A stretch of DNA of 47,796 nt, from assembly GCA_009778475.1 (NCBI GenBank), contig WRJS01000015.1, positions 1 through 47,796 of the forward strand, written 5' to 3'. This document shows positions 1-7,914 of this stretch, piece by piece (position 1 is the stretch's first letter; every line of letters begins with the position of its first letter). The translations under genes were made by a program, and so were the position numbers. The notes beneath the pieces were generated by a model, which saw nothing but the letters and a program-made list of their open reading frames with translations, was not told where the DNA came from and made no database searches. This DNA is from Kiritimatiellota bacterium (GTDB lineage: Bacteria; Verrucomicrobiota; Kiritimatiellia; RFP12; UBA1067).

Positions 1-38
1 GCCCCCGCGCGCAACCACAACTTCGACCTCATTTCCAT
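1..38 (-). CDS. Start of an unidentified gene running off the left edge
   Basis: Twelve codons are open from an ATG at 38 to the window edge, beginning MEMRSKLWLRAG. The sequence GGAGG lies a few bases upstream of this ATG, which is good spacing for a ribosome binding site. A second in-frame ATG lies at 32. The gene sits about 50 bases downstream of the intrinsic terminator of the structured RNA on the same strand, so that RNA may be its regulatory leader. Too little is visible to guess a product. Confidence 0.3.
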   Translation of the reverse strand, partial: MEMRSKLWLRAG

Positions 39-86
39 ACTCCCTCCCTTTCCTTTCATCCCGCCCCTCGGCGGCGTCGCCCCGAC

Positions 87-115
87 AAAAAAGACTCCCA
101 ATTAAATCGAGAGTC
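87..115 (-). terminator. Intrinsic terminator of the structured RNA
   Basis: Read on the minus strand, GACTCTC (115-109) pairs with GGGAGTC (99-93), including one G-U pair, around an AT-rich 9-base loop, and is followed directly by six T (92-87). This is a standard rho-independent terminator, and its T-run fixes the strand of the RNA. Confidence 0.7.
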
Positions 116-283
116 GGGAAGGTCACAATTCATATACCTGAACCCGTTACTTTCGGATCCCGGCCGGGAATACCTTTTGTATGATAACGGTTTCCCGACC
201 CGTGCCGGGACCTTGTTAGCTTTGGTATATGGGCTGTGACGCCCTACTCTCTAACCATGTCCACCTGCCCCTATCTCTAGGGA
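87..283 (-). ncRNA. Candidate structured RNA (riboswitch-like leader or small RNA), class unknown
   Basis: Several nested stems are visible. A closing helix pairs 122-127 with 235-240 and 131-138 with 224-231, with a symmetric 3-base internal loop. Inside it 141-149 pairs with 185-192 with one bulge, 170-173 pairs with 179-182, and 193-197 pairs with 206-210. Upstream on the RNA is a 5-bp hairpin closed by a GAGA tetraloop (269-282). The RNA ends in an intrinsic terminator at 87-115. I compared it by eye with common riboswitches, T-box, 6S, SRP RNA, tmRNA and RNase P and found no convincing match. The multi-branched layout, followed by a terminator and then an ATG with a ribosome binding site, favours a cis-acting leader, but a free-standing small RNA is equally possible. 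Confidence 0.5.
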
Positions 284-577
284 CGCGGGACAGGATACAC
301 CAAACCCCCGCCCCGCGCAAGCCCGGAATGAGGGGCACCGCAAAAAAAAGTGAACACGGCGGCCGGACTACAGGGCAACGGGACTACGGGGCGGCGGGGG
401 GACGGGACGGCCGATGACAGGAAACGGAACGACGGCTCGGAGAGCCGTCGTTCCCCAAAGGACTGACCCCGCTTGGGCGTTGATTTTTCCTTGTTGGTTA
501 TTGGATGTTCCGGTGGGCCATCAGCTTTCGCGGTCTCCGGTTCCTAATCAGTCATTAGCAATTCCTCTTTTCTCCAG
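284..577. other. Intergenic stretch without a recognisable gene, with one strong hairpin
   Basis: No open frame here looks like a protein. The one clear element is a perfect 13-bp inverted repeat, 426-438 against 442-454 (arm GGAACGACGGCTC), with a 3-base loop. It lies downstream of the rubredoxin gene on the minus strand, where it could act as a weak terminator, but no T-run follows on either strand. A promoter for the structured RNA should lie just upstream of it on the minus strand; I could not pick one with confidence. Confidence 0.5.
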
Positions 578-709
578 CTACGCCGTCGCGGAGAACTGGT
601 CTTTGCCGACGCCGCAGTCAGGGCAGGCCCAGTCCTCGGGGAGATCCTCGAAGGTTGTGCCGGACGCGGGGTCGTAAACATAGCCGCAGATGTCGCAAAC
701 GTATTTCAT
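578..709 (-). CDS. Rubredoxin
   Basis: Small iron-sulfur electron carrier of 43 aa in which one iron is held by four cysteines. Both metal knuckles are visible: C-D-I-C-G-Y near residues 5-9 and C-P-D-C-G near 33-37, with the family signature [19 protein letters not shown] between and after them. The protein is shorter than the usual 52-54 aa because the loop after the first knuckle is reduced to PASGTTF, as in other short rubredoxins. I chose the ATG at 709 because the rubredoxin fold begins at once with MKYVC; the open frame extends 29 codons further upstream, but that part runs through a terminator hairpin and is unlikely to be translated. It probably serves redox or oxygen-stress chemistry in an anaerobe. 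It lies downstream of the histone-like gene on the same strand and may be transcribed by read-through. Confidence 0.9.
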   Translation of the reverse strand: MKYVCDICGYVYDPASGTTFEDLPEDWACPDCGVGKDQFSATA

Positions 710-742
710 GTGTGTCTCGCTTTCCGTCCGCTTCGCGGACAT

Positions 743-788
743 AAAAAAACACTTTTGCGGTCGCCCGCAAAAGTGCTTTTTCTTTTTT
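743..788. terminator. Bidirectional intrinsic terminator
   Basis: A perfect 11-bp stem, CACTTTTGCGG (750-760) with CCGCAAAAGTG (765-775), has a 4-base loop. It has an A-run on the left (743-749) and a T-rich run on the right (777-788). On the minus strand it follows the histone-like gene and should terminate its transcript. Confidence 0.8.
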
Positions 789-809
789 TGGTTCACAAGA
801 AAAAGGCAA

Positions 810-1061
810 CTACTTCTTAGCTGCTTTTTTCGCAGGAGCTTTCTTCGCGGGCGCTGCCTTCGCAGGCGCTGCCTTCTTCGCGGGAGCCGCTTTCTTCGCA
901 GGCGCTGCCTTTGCAGGAGCCGCTTTCTTCGCGGGCGCTGCCGCCTTCTTCGCCGGTGCTGCTTTCACGACTGCCTTCTTGACGGGCGCCGCTTTCTTCG
1001 CCGGTGCAGCTTTCTTCGCAGGAGCTGCCTTTGCAGGAGCTGCTTTCTTAACTGTAGCCAT
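810..1061 (-). CDS. Lysine/alanine/proline-rich histone-like protein
   Basis: The 83-aa protein is almost entirely AAPAKK-type repeats and is extremely basic. It has no globular domain, no signal peptide and no acidic residues. Proteins of this composition resemble histone H1 C-terminal tails and the bacterial Hc1/Hc2 and AlgP-type nucleoid proteins, so the likely role is non-specific DNA binding and compaction in the cytoplasm. The start ATG is preceded by GAAAGGA at proper spacing, and a promoter lies at 1138-1166. The repeats are visible at DNA level too, so copy number may vary between strains. No enzymatic role is suggested. The reading is firm; the exact DNA-binding role is inferred from composition. 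Confidence 0.75.
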   Translation of the reverse strand: MATVKKAAPAKAAPAKKAAPAKKAAPVKKAVVKAAPAKKAAAPAKKAAPAKAAPAKKAAPAKKAAPAKAAPAKKAPAKKAAKK

Positions 1062-1137
1062 TGCGTTATCCTTTCTGTTATACGCACAACCTTCATCATG
1101 CTTCCATCGCGCACGACACGGTTGCCAGTTGGGGAGT

Positions 1138-1166
1138 AATGTAATCTATTTTTTGTTTAGACGCAA
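1138..1166 (-). promoter_or_regulatory. Promoter of the histone-like gene
   Basis: On the minus strand TTGCGT (1166-1161) and TACATT (1143-1138) are separated by 17 bases, in an AT-rich patch upstream of the histone-like gene. This predicts an untranslated leader of about 70 bases. Confidence 0.45.
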
Positions 1167-1326
1167 GAGGAAATTTTAATTTTTTTTCAGCGTGTTTTTC
1201 GGCCGCGTTTTCTGGTCCGGAATCTTTCGCGCGCGCAACATCGCGTGACGGTAAAATCTTGTCTTCCGCAATCGAAATATGGCATGATAAGAACCTTACG
1301 GAACAAATCGGATGTGAGGTTTTCGC

Positions 1327-3012
1327 GTGACGAATGAAATGCGCATGAATGGGTTAAGGGGAGGCGCCGCGCTCATCAGCGGCGTGTTGCTGTGGAGTGC
1401 GTTCCCGCCGCAGACGCAGACGGAGAGCGCGTTTTTCGCGCTGGTGCCGCTGATGCTGCTGACACGCGCCAGCACGCCGAAGCGCGCGTTCGCATGGGCG
1501 TGGCTCTCGGGCATGGTGTTCTGGTGCGCGACGCTGAGCTGGTTCCCGGCCATCGTGAAGAACGGCGGGCCGTGGGTGCTGGTGGTGCTGGGGCAGGTGG
1601 CGCTGTCGGCCGTGTGCGCGTTGTTCTTCGGGCTGTTCGCGTATGCGTCGGCGCGTGTGTGGAAATGGGCGGGCGAGCTGGGCAGCTGGCGGCGCGTGAT
1701 TGCGGTGGCGCTGATTGACCCGTTGCTGTGGGCGGGCGCGGAGTACATCCGCGCGAATATTTTTTCGGGCTTCGCGTGGAATTTTCTTGCGGTCAGTCAG
1801 GTGCGGAACACGCCGTTCATTCAGTTCGCGAGCGTGGCGGGCGTGTACGGCGTGTCCGCGCTGCTGGTGCTGGCGAACGGCGCGATCGCGAGCATGGCGT
1901 GGCGCATGGCGGAACCCGTCATCGCACGCGTGCGGCGCGCGCCGCTGACGGCGCTCCCGCGGGGCGGGCGCCTGTGGCGTTCGGCGGAGAGCCTCCTGCC
2001 GTTCATGCTCGTCGTCGCCTGTTGGGTGTGGGGGCTCGGGCGCGACAAGGCGTGGACGGCGCAAGGGCATGTGCATCCTGAGTGGCGCATCGCGCTCGTG
2101 CAGCCGAACGTGCCGTGCTTGTTTTCGGGCGACGCGGCATCGCGGCAGCAACACTATGTGCGGCTCATCGAGCAGACGCGCCTCGCCGCGATTGCGGGCC
2201 CGGATCTGGTGCTGTGGCCCGAGTGCGCCGCGCCGGGCGTGTTGCCGAACCAGCAGACGCTCACGTTCATCAAGGCGGGGCTGGCGGCGGCGCGCGCGCC
2301 GCTGCTCACGGGTGTCTCGGAAGAAAAACGAATCGGCGGCACCGGCCATGCGGCGAAGGACTTCGCACACCACAACGCCGCATGGCTGTTTGCGGAAGAC
2401 GGCACGCCGCTGGGCGCGTACCGCAAGCAGCACCTCGTGCCGTTCGGCGAGTACATCCCGCTCGACAAACGGGTCACATGGCTCCAGCGTTTCGCGCCCA
2501 CGGGCGTGAGCTGCACGCCGGGCGAAAGTTCGGGCGTGATGACCCTCACGCGCACGAACGGCCACGCGCTGGCCATCGGCCCGCTGATCTGCTTTGAGGA
2601 CACCGTCCCCGACCTGAGCCGCAACGCCGTGCGCGATGGCGCACGCCTCTTGGCGCTCGTCACAAACGACGCATGGTTCGACGGATCGATTGAACCCGTG
2701 CAGCACCTGCACCAGTCCATCTTCCGTGCGGTCGAGAACGGCGTGCCATTGGTGCGTTGCGCGAACTCGGGCGTCTCGTGCGTGGTCTCGCCCACGGGGC
2801 GCATCACCATGCTGGAGGCCGGCGGCACGGTGATGGATTTCCACGGCTTCATGGTCAGCATGGTCAACGTCCCGCAGACACCGCTCACCGCGCCGTACAC
2901 ACGCTTCGGCGACGGGCCCTTCGCCATCCCCGGCGTGTTCCTCATTGTCGCGCTGGCGCTGATCCACAAGCGCCCGCGCCTCCCGTTCGCGCACCGGAGA
3001 CAAGGGAAATGA
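1327..3012 (+). CDS. lnt: Apolipoprotein N-acyltransferase
   Basis: Inner-membrane enzyme that adds the third acyl chain to the N-terminal cysteine of lipoproteins, the last step of lipoprotein maturation in diderm bacteria. The 561-aa protein has an N-terminal membrane part with several hydrophobic helices (roughly 12-240) and a periplasmic nitrilase-type domain (roughly 250-530). The catalytic triad is in place: Glu299 in WPEC, Lys367 in YRKQHLVPFGEYIP, and Cys422 in PLICFEDTVPD. One more hydrophobic segment lies at the C-terminus (about 532-546). The start is GTG, with TGAGG eight bases upstream. The family is usually 500-550 aa, so the length is normal. Its presence implies an outer membrane and fits the predicted lipoproteins nearby. 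Confidence 0.93.
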   Translation: MTNEMRMNGLRGGAALISGVLLWSAFPPQTQTESAFFALVPLMLLTRASTPKRAFAWAWLSGMVFWCATLSWFPAIVKNGGPWVLVVLGQVALSAVCALFFGLFAYASARVWKWAGELGSWRRVIAVALIDPLLWAGAEYIRANIFSGFAWNFLAVSQVRNTPFIQFASVAGVYGVSALLVLANGAIASMAWRMAEPVIARVRRAPLTALPRGGRLWRSAESLLPFMLVVACWVWGLGRDKAWTAQGHVHPEWRIALVQPNVPCLFSGDAASRQQHYVRLIEQTRLAAIAGPDLVLWPECAAPGVLPNQQTLTFIKAGLAAARAPLLTGVSEEKRIGGTGHAAKDFAHHNAAWLFAEDGTPLGAYRKQHLVPFGEYIPLDKRVTWLQRFAPTGVSCTPGESSGVMTLTRTNGHALAIGPLICFEDTVPDLSRNAVRDGARLLALVTNDAWFDGSIEPVQHLHQSIFRAVENGVPLVRCANSGVSCVVSPTGRITMLEAGGTVMDFHGFMVSMVNVPQTPLTAPYTRFGDGPFAIPGVFLIVALALIHKRPRLPFAHRRQGK

Positions 3013-3049
3013 AAACGTTCCTGCTGAAAAAAACATCCGTTTCGGACGC

Positions 3050-3129
3050 TCGCGCAGAGGCGCGGAGACGCGGCGTTTTTCCGCAAGGGGGATCACGTGA
3101 ACGCTCTGCGCCTTTGCGCCCCTGCGCGA
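3050..3129. repeat. Imperfect palindrome of CGCAGAGGCGC type
   Basis: The 26-base arms 3050-3075 and 3104-3129 are inverted copies with 20 of 26 positions matching. They are built from short units such as CGCAGAGGCGC. The repeat fills most of the gap between lnt and the glycosyltransferase. It is followed by a half-site of the AATCCTG...CCTGTCA type that recurs in other gaps of the window. Confidence 0.55.
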
Positions 3130-3172
3130 GAATAATCCTGCCCGCTAACCCTGTCAGAAAAAGGAAAGCCGC

Positions 3173-4015
3173 ATGAAAGTAAGCTTTGTCGTCCCGACGC
3201 GGAATGAGGCGGAAAACATCAGGGCGTGCCTTGCATCGTTCCAGCCCGCGCTCTGCGAGGGATGGGGAGAGGCGTTGGTCGTGGACAACGGCTCGACCGA
3301 CGGCACGGCGGAACGAAGCCGCCAGTGGGCGGAGGACAATGGCATCGCGGAGGCGGTGCGGGTTTTCACGATGGGGCCCGAGCGGAGCGCCCAGCGGAAC
3401 AAGGGATGGCAGGAGGCCGCGGGCACGCACGTCTTTTTCGTGGACGCGGATATGCGCCTCCCCGAGGAAACGTTGCGGGAGATTCGCGAAGTGCTTCTCC
3501 TCCCCGATGCGCCGGACGCGCTCTATGTCCGCGAGACCCGCATGGGGGATGGGCTGTGGACGAAGGTGCGCAACTTTGAGCGCGGCTTTTACGATGCGAC
3601 CTGCATTGACGCATTGCGGGTGATACGGAGGAGCATCCTGGCGCGCGTCGGCGGATACGACGAGACGCTGACGGGACCCGAGGACTGGGACTTGGACCGC
3701 CGCATCCTTCAGGTCACGCAACGCATTGCGCTGACGCAGGGGGCGCTGCTCCATGACGAGCGGCGGCTGACCTTTCGGAAGCTGCTCCAGAAAAAAGCCT
3801 ACTACGCCGAATCCTTTGCGCGGTATCAGGCGAAGTGGCATCACGACGCGATCGTGCGTAAACAGTTCGGCTTCGCTTACCGCTTCTTTGGCGTCTTTTT
3901 TGAAAACGGGAAATGGCGGCGTATGCTGCGCCACCCCTTCCTGATGCTCGCCGTCTGGGCAGAAAAAGTCTGCGTGGGATTCGTTTATCTCTTGAATCGA
4001 TCGCCGGAAAACTAG
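3173..4015 (+). CDS. Family 2 glycosyltransferase
   Basis: A 280-aa GT-A fold enzyme that should transfer a sugar from a nucleotide-sugar donor. Motifs in order: VVPTRNEAENI at the start (nucleotide-binding strand), DNGSTDGT at 38-45, DADM at 91-94 (the metal-binding DxD), and the acceptor-side ED of GPEDWDLD at 170-171. The C-terminal segment around 255-275 is hydrophobic or amphipathic and may touch the membrane. AAAGGA lies upstream of the ATG. The substrate cannot be told; a role in cell-envelope glycan or lipid glycosylation is a guess. The stop codon TAG lies inside the left terminal repeat of the mobile-like element at 4012-4244, so the original C-terminus may have been altered by insertion. 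Confidence 0.85.
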   Translation: MKVSFVVPTRNEAENIRACLASFQPALCEGWGEALVVDNGSTDGTAERSRQWAEDNGIAEAVRVFTMGPERSAQRNKGWQEAAGTHVFFVDADMRLPEETLREIREVLLLPDAPDALYVRETRMGDGLWTKVRNFERGFYDATCIDALRVIRRSILARVGGYDETLTGPEDWDLDRRILQVTQRIALTQGALLHDERRLTFRKLLQKKAYYAESFARYQAKWHHDAIVRKQFGFAYRFFGVFFENGKWRRMLRHPFLMLAVWAEKVCVGFVYLLNRSPEN

Positions 4016-4244
4016 TGTCCTGCCCGACACCGATTTCACGATGGCGGGCGAGACAGGGGTTCCCATTGGCGCGGCGTGCGAAACTGCACGGCGTCTAACG
4101 GCTCGCGGGGACGCTCGCCCTCCATGATCACGCCATCCAAACAGGGTACCCCCGCATCCCGCTAGGGGACGCTCGCCCTCCATGATCACGCCATCCAAAC
4201 AGGGCGTCCCCTCCTCCCGCTATCTGTATCGGGCAGAACACTAG
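4012..4244. mobile_element. MITE-like element with terminal inverted repeats
   Basis: The 23-base ends 4012-4034 and 4222-4244 are inverted copies (19 of 23 match) and both carry CTAG at the outer edge, with the common core GTGTYCTGCCCGAYAC. The element is 233 bp and codes for nothing. Inside it a 40-base unit is repeated exactly at 4107-4146 and 4165-4204. Size, terminal repeats and lack of coding capacity are those of a miniature inverted-repeat element; CTAG may be the target duplication. No matching transposase lies in the window. Confidence 0.6.
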
Positions 4245-4361
4245 GGTGTTTTATCCTGATGCTGTCACATGAGAACGTCTCTGTGCCGCTGTGTGAAAAA
4301 GAAATGTACCGGTGTATTAAAAAACGTTATCGGGTGATTTGATTTTTTCTCAAACTCGGGG

Positions 4362-4391
4362 TTGCATTTTCAGCCCCGCAGGCGGTATAAT
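4362..4391 (+). promoter_or_regulatory. Sigma-70-type promoter of the lipoprotein genes
   Basis: TTGCAT (4362-4367) and a perfect TATAAT (4386-4391) are 18 bases apart. Transcription should start near 4398, about 20 bases before the first lipoprotein gene. Confidence 0.7.
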
Positions 4392-4416
4392 TTGAATCAT
4401 TTCAGAAGGGGGATGC

Positions 4417-4878
4417 ATGAGGCAATTGGAGATGTGCGCAATCGCGCTGGCGGTGACGCTGCTGGTCAGCGGGTGCGTAAGCGTTGAGCGGGCTGGCGGG
4501 GTTGCGCCGGCGGGGGTGTCTATCCTGGGGGCGCCAGGGACGCCCGACGAGCATGTGCTGGTCAGCAACTACGGCTATTACCTGTTTAACTGCATCCCGC
4601 TTTTCTGCGGCAACACGGCGCGGGAGCAGCGCGGCGAGACGGTCTGGTTCGCCAACGAGGTGACGCTCGAGAAGACGCAGGAGATTCTGATGGATGAGGT
4701 GCGGAGCCGCAAGTGCCGCGTCGCGGAAATCCAGCCGCATGTGAAATCAACCTGCTTTTTCGGCGTCATCCCTTATGTCGGTACGACGTTCGGCCTCGTG
4801 TGGTACAAGGAGGTGCAGATGTCCGCCGTGCTTGTCCGCTCGCAGCAGGCTGCCGTGCCGAGAGGGGGTGCGCGATGA
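4417..4878 (+). CDS. Lipoprotein with NYGYYLF motif, copy A
   Basis: A 153-aa predicted lipoprotein. The N-terminus has a short charged part, a hydrophobic run and the lipobox LVSGC with Cys20 as the lipidated residue. The mature part contains the motif SNYGYYLFNCIPLFCG near 50-65, which the next gene shares as ENYGYYLFGVIPIIAG. A later stretch, CFFGVIPYVGTTFG, is hydrophobic. I do not recognise a characterised family. The two genes overlap in ATGA and share a promoter, so they are probably co-translated and may form a heteromer in the periplasm or at a membrane. The start ATG follows GAAGGGGG. Confidence 0.75.
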   Translation: MRQLEMCAIALAVTLLVSGCVSVERAGGVAPAGVSILGAPGTPDEHVLVSNYGYYLFNCIPLFCGNTAREQRGETVWFANEVTLEKTQEILMDEVRSRKCRVAEIQPHVKSTCFFGVIPYVGTTFGLVWYKEVQMSAVLVRSQQAAVPRGGAR

Positions 4879-5270
4879 AGCGCGTGACGTTGACCGCCGT
4901 CACGCTCGCGCTCATCGGCATGGCCTGCGGGTGCGCGACGATGCAGACCGCGAAACGTTTCGACGGCACGGTGATGGAGAAGGGCGCGCGGCCTCTGGCG
5001 ACGGTCGCGGTGGAGAACTATGGCTATTACCTGTTCGGGGTGATCCCGATTATCGCCGGGGAACCGAAACACCCGAACGCCAACACCTGCCGCCTGTTTG
5101 ACGACAGCGTGACCGTGCAAAATAATTTGGCGATGATTTCGCAGGTTGTGAAAACGGAGCGCGGGCGGAAACTGACGAACATGAACACGACGGAAGAGTG
5201 GACGGGGGCGTTCTCGCTCTGGATCCTCTGGCGCAAGACGCTCTTCACCAGTGCGCTCGTCATGGAGTAG
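4875..5270 (+). CDS. Lipoprotein with NYGYYLF motif, copy B
   Basis: A 131-aa protein related to the one before it, with the shared motif ENYGYYLFGVIPIIAG near 51-66 and otherwise low similarity. The start overlaps the upstream stop (ATGA), which indicates translational coupling. The N-terminus is a signal sequence ending in GMACGC, an imperfect lipobox with two candidate cysteines, so lipidation is less certain than for copy A. The C-terminal part includes WTGAFSLWILWRKTLFTSAL, a hydrophobic stretch that could associate with a membrane. Function unknown. Confidence 0.7.
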   Translation: MKRVTLTAVTLALIGMACGCATMQTAKRFDGTVMEKGARPLATVAVENYGYYLFGVIPIIAGEPKHPNANTCRLFDDSVTVQNNLAMISQVVKTERGRKLTNMNTTEEWTGAFSLWILWRKTLFTSALVME

Positions 5271-5321
5271 GTCCGCGCAGCGGCAAGGTGTTTGTGGTGA
5301 AAGACAGAAAGGAAGCACAAC

Positions 5322-6047
5322 ATGAAAAAGGAAATCGTACTGCTGATGATGTTGCTTGCGCAGCCGTTGCTTGCGCAGGAGTTGCCCTACACGCCGACGC
5401 CTGACTATCAGGTCAGTCTCCGGCGCGGGTTCTCGGTGCTGGTGAATCCGGCAATCCTGGCGCACGCGGAGGAGGCCAAGGCGTTCCGTGACGAGCTCGA
5501 CAAGCAGCTGGCAGACCTTCATCGCGTGTTGCCAAAGGACAAGCTGACCGCGTTGCTTCCTGTCCGCATTTGGGTGGAGTGGGAGAAAAAGCCCAACGGC
5601 GCCGCCGAATACCACCCCTCCGCCAACTGGCTGCGCGACAACGGGTACAACCCCGAGAAGGCTGGCGGCGTCGAGGTCTCCAACATCCGTAATTTCGTCC
5701 GCTGGTCACGCGATGCCCAACCCGCCATGCTCCTGCACGAGATGGCCCACGCCTATATGTTCCGTTTCGTGAAACCCGGCAGCGCCAACTACGATGCGTT
5801 AAAGAAAGCCTTTGACCGTGCGGTCGAGACGGGGATTTACGATGCCGTCGAGTACATTGGCGGCGGCAAGAAAAAGGCCTACGCGCTCACGGATATCAAC
5901 GAGTATTTCGCCGAGCTTACGGAGGCCTATTTCCTGAAGAACGATTTCTACCCCTTCACCCGCGATGACCTGAAAACGCACGACCCCGAAGGGTATGCGG
6001 TGCTGCGGGCAATCTGGGAAGGGGACGTAGAGGGCAAGACACGCTAA
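5322..6047 (+). CDS. Secreted HExxH metallopeptidase-like protein
   Basis: A 241-aa exported protein with a signal peptide ending near LLAQ (residue 19). The zinc motif is HEMAH at 139-143, followed about 50 residues later by EYFAELTEAYF (194-204), where Glu198 or Glu201 could be the third zinc ligand, as in gluzincin-type peptidases. The layout HExxH ... EYFAE resembles the lethal-factor-like peptidase group, but I cannot assign the family firmly. AGAAAGGAAG precedes the ATG. It lies 50 bases after the lipoprotein pair on the same strand and may be in the same transcript. It probably acts in the periplasm or outside the cell on an unknown substrate. Confidence 0.7.
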   Translation: MKKEIVLLMMLLAQPLLAQELPYTPTPDYQVSLRRGFSVLVNPAILAHAEEAKAFRDELDKQLADLHRVLPKDKLTALLPVRIWVEWEKKPNGAAEYHPSANWLRDNGYNPEKAGGVEVSNIRNFVRWSRDAQPAMLLHEMAHAYMFRFVKPGSANYDALKKAFDRAVETGIYDAVEYIGGGKKKAYALTDINEYFAELTEAYFLKNDFYPFTRDDLKTHDPEGYAVLRAIWEGDVEGKTR

Positions 6048-6366
6048 ACTTAATGCGGCCACACCCCGCCGCCCTGCCGTCCCCACGTCGTCGTCCCCCG
6101 TCATCCCGGCGTTCGGCACTGTAACAAAAAAAGAGGCGGGGGAGGCCGTCCAGCGGGAGGTCGGCGGGGGAGAATACCCGGCCTGAGCAGTCGTCTCCGT
6201 CCGGTCCGGCGCGCGGCCATTCGCGGGACTCGTAGCCATCACCGTCCTCTGCCTCGGACGCCTTGGCTGGGGGTGTGCAGTAAACAAATGCGGCGGGGGG
6301 TAAGTTTTTGCTTCCAACTGCCGCGTAATAACGCTATATTGTCCTCATCTTAAAAGGAGGTTTTTT
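6048..6366. other. Intergenic region upstream of guaA, no gene seen
   Basis: GC-rich sequence without a credible open frame. The last 60 bases become AT-rich and probably hold the guaA promoter. A weak candidate is TTCCAA with TATATT 17 bases later, just before the strong ribosome binding site AAAAGGAGG. No purine-type riboswitch was recognised. Confidence 0.4.
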
Positions 6367-7914
6367 ATGCAGAGCAAATGGATTGCAATTTTGGATTTCG
6401 GGTCGCCCTATACGCAGGTCATCGCACGGCGCATACGCGCGCAGCAGGTGTATTCGGAGATCCTGCGTTTCGACACGGCCGCGGATGAGCTGCGCGCGCG
6501 CAAGCCGTCGGGCATCATCCTCTCGGGCGGGCCGGACAGCGTGTTCGCGGAGGACGCGCGGCAGTGCGACCCCGCCATCTTCAATCTAGGTGTCCCCGTC
6601 CTCGGGATTTGCTACGGGATGCAGCTGATGACGAAGATGCTGGGGGGCACGGTCAAACCAGGGGAATGCCAAGAGTATGGTTTCACGCGCGTCGAGGCGG
6701 CGGCCGGCGCGCGTTTGTTTGTCGGCATATCGTCGGACTTCGACGTGTGGATGAGCCAGGGCGACCGCGTGGACGCGCTGCCGCCGGGCTTCAAGGTCTC
6801 GGCGCGCTCGCTGGTCTGCCCGGTTGCGGCGATGCGCGACGAGGCGCGGAACCTCTACGCCATGCAGTTCCACCCCGAGGCCGCCTACACGCAGAACGGC
6901 GACAAGATTATCCGCACGTTCCTTTTCCAGGTCTGCGGCTGCACGGGCGACTGGCAGCTTGCCGCGTGGGCGGAGGGGGCGGTCGAGAAGCTGAAGCAAC
7001 GTATCGGCGCGGAGCGCGTGATCCTGGGCCTGAGCGGCGGCGTGGACTCGGCGGTCGCGGCGGTGCTGCTGCACAAGGCCGTGGGCGACCGCCTGCACTG
7101 CATCTTCGTGGACAACGGCCTGCTGCGCTTCAACGAGGTGGGGCAGGTCGAGGAGCGCCTGCGCACGAAGCTGGGCGTCAACGTGAATGTGGTGGCGGCG
7201 GCGGGGCGTTTCTTCGCGGCGCTCAAAGGCGTGGCCGACCCCGAGCAGAAGCGGCAGATCATCCGGCGCGAATTCACGGAGGTCTTCGCGGAGGAGGCCC
7301 GCAAGGCGGGCAACTGCACGTTCCTCGCGCAGGGGACGATTTACTCCGACATCGCCGACATCGTGTGCCTGACCAAGGACCCCGCGCTGGTCGCGCAGGG
7401 CGGCCATTACGCCATCGGCCTGCCCGACGAGGTGACCGCCAACTTCGAGTTCGTCGAGCCGCTGCGCGATTTGTTCAAGGACGAGGTCCGCGCCGTGGGG
7501 CGCGTGCTGGGCATCGACGACGAGCTGATCGACCGCCAGCCGTTCTCATGGCCGGGGCTGGCCGTGCGCATCTCGGGCGAGGTCACGGCCGAGAACGTGC
7601 GGCTGCTCCAGCAGGTGGACATCCGCGTGAAGGAGGAGATGCGCAAGCTCTCGACGTACAAGAACATCTGGAAGTGCTTCGCGGTCCTGCTGCCCGTGAA
7701 CGCCCTGAGCATCAGGGACTACCAGCGCGCCTACGAGCGCGTCTGCGTCGTGCGCTGCGTGGACAACGCCGACGGCGTGGCGCTGGACTGGACGCGCGTG
7801 CCGTACGACACCCTCGCGCGCATCTCCGGCCGCATCATGGGCGAAGTCCCCGGCATCGGCCGCGTCCTCTTCGACATCACCTCCAAGCCCCCCGCCACCG
7901 TCGAGTGGGAATAA
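6367..7914 (+). CDS. guaA: GMP synthase (glutamine-hydrolysing)
   Basis: Converts XMP to GMP with ATP and glutamine, the last step of guanine nucleotide synthesis in the cytoplasm. The 515 residues carry the three expected parts. The class I glutamine amidotransferase has nucleophile Cys82 in GICYGMQ and the His169/Glu171 pair in QFHPE. The ATP-pyrophosphatase domain has the P-loop SGGVDS at 223-228. The C-terminal dimerisation domain ends in the typical TSKPPATVEWE. Length is normal for the family. The first conserved motif reads FGSPYTQ where FGSQYTQ is usual, a minor change. The start ATG follows a strong AAAAGGAGG. It stands alone, with its own presumed promoter. Confidence 0.97.
   Translation: MQSKWIAILDFGSPYTQVIARRIRAQQVYSEILRFDTAADELRARKPSGIILSGGPDSVFAEDARQCDPAIFNLGVPVLGICYGMQLMTKMLGGTVKPGECQEYGFTRVEAAAGARLFVGISSDFDVWMSQGDRVDALPPGFKVSARSLVCPVAAMRDEARNLYAMQFHPEAAYTQNGDKIIRTFLFQVCGCTGDWQLAAWAEGAVEKLKQRIGAERVILGLSGGVDSAVAAVLLHKAVGDRLHCIFVDNGLLRFNEVGQVEERLRTKLGVNVNVVAAAGRFFAALKGVADPEQKRQIIRREFTEVFAEEARKAGNCTFLAQGTIYSDIADIVCLTKDPALVAQGGHYAIGLPDEVTANFEFVEPLRDLFKDEVRAVGRVLGIDDELIDRQPFSWPGLAVRISGEVTAENVRLLQQVDIRVKEEMRKLSTYKNIWKCFAVLLPVNALSIRDYQRAYERVCVVRCVDNADGVALDWTRVPYDTLARISGRIMGEVPGIGRVLFDITSKPPATVEWE

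Noticed and set aside
240..283. GAGAGTAG string in the structured RNA resembling the start of a tetrahydrofolate riboswitch
   Set aside because: The other conserved blocks of that riboswitch are missing, so the resemblance is short and probably accidental.
690..1139. Plus-strand 149-codon frame opposite the histone-like gene
   Set aside because: Cys/Arg/Leu repeats are the reverse reading of the lysine/alanine repeats; no start signal and no plausible protein.
1354..3096. 580-codon minus-strand frame opposite lnt
   Set aside because: Arg/His-rich shadow of a well-supported gene, with no domain and no ribosome binding site.
4107..4204. Two exact 40-base repeats suggesting a CRISPR array
   Set aside because: Only two copies with an 18-base spacer, placed inside a MITE-like element; there is no array and no cas gene.
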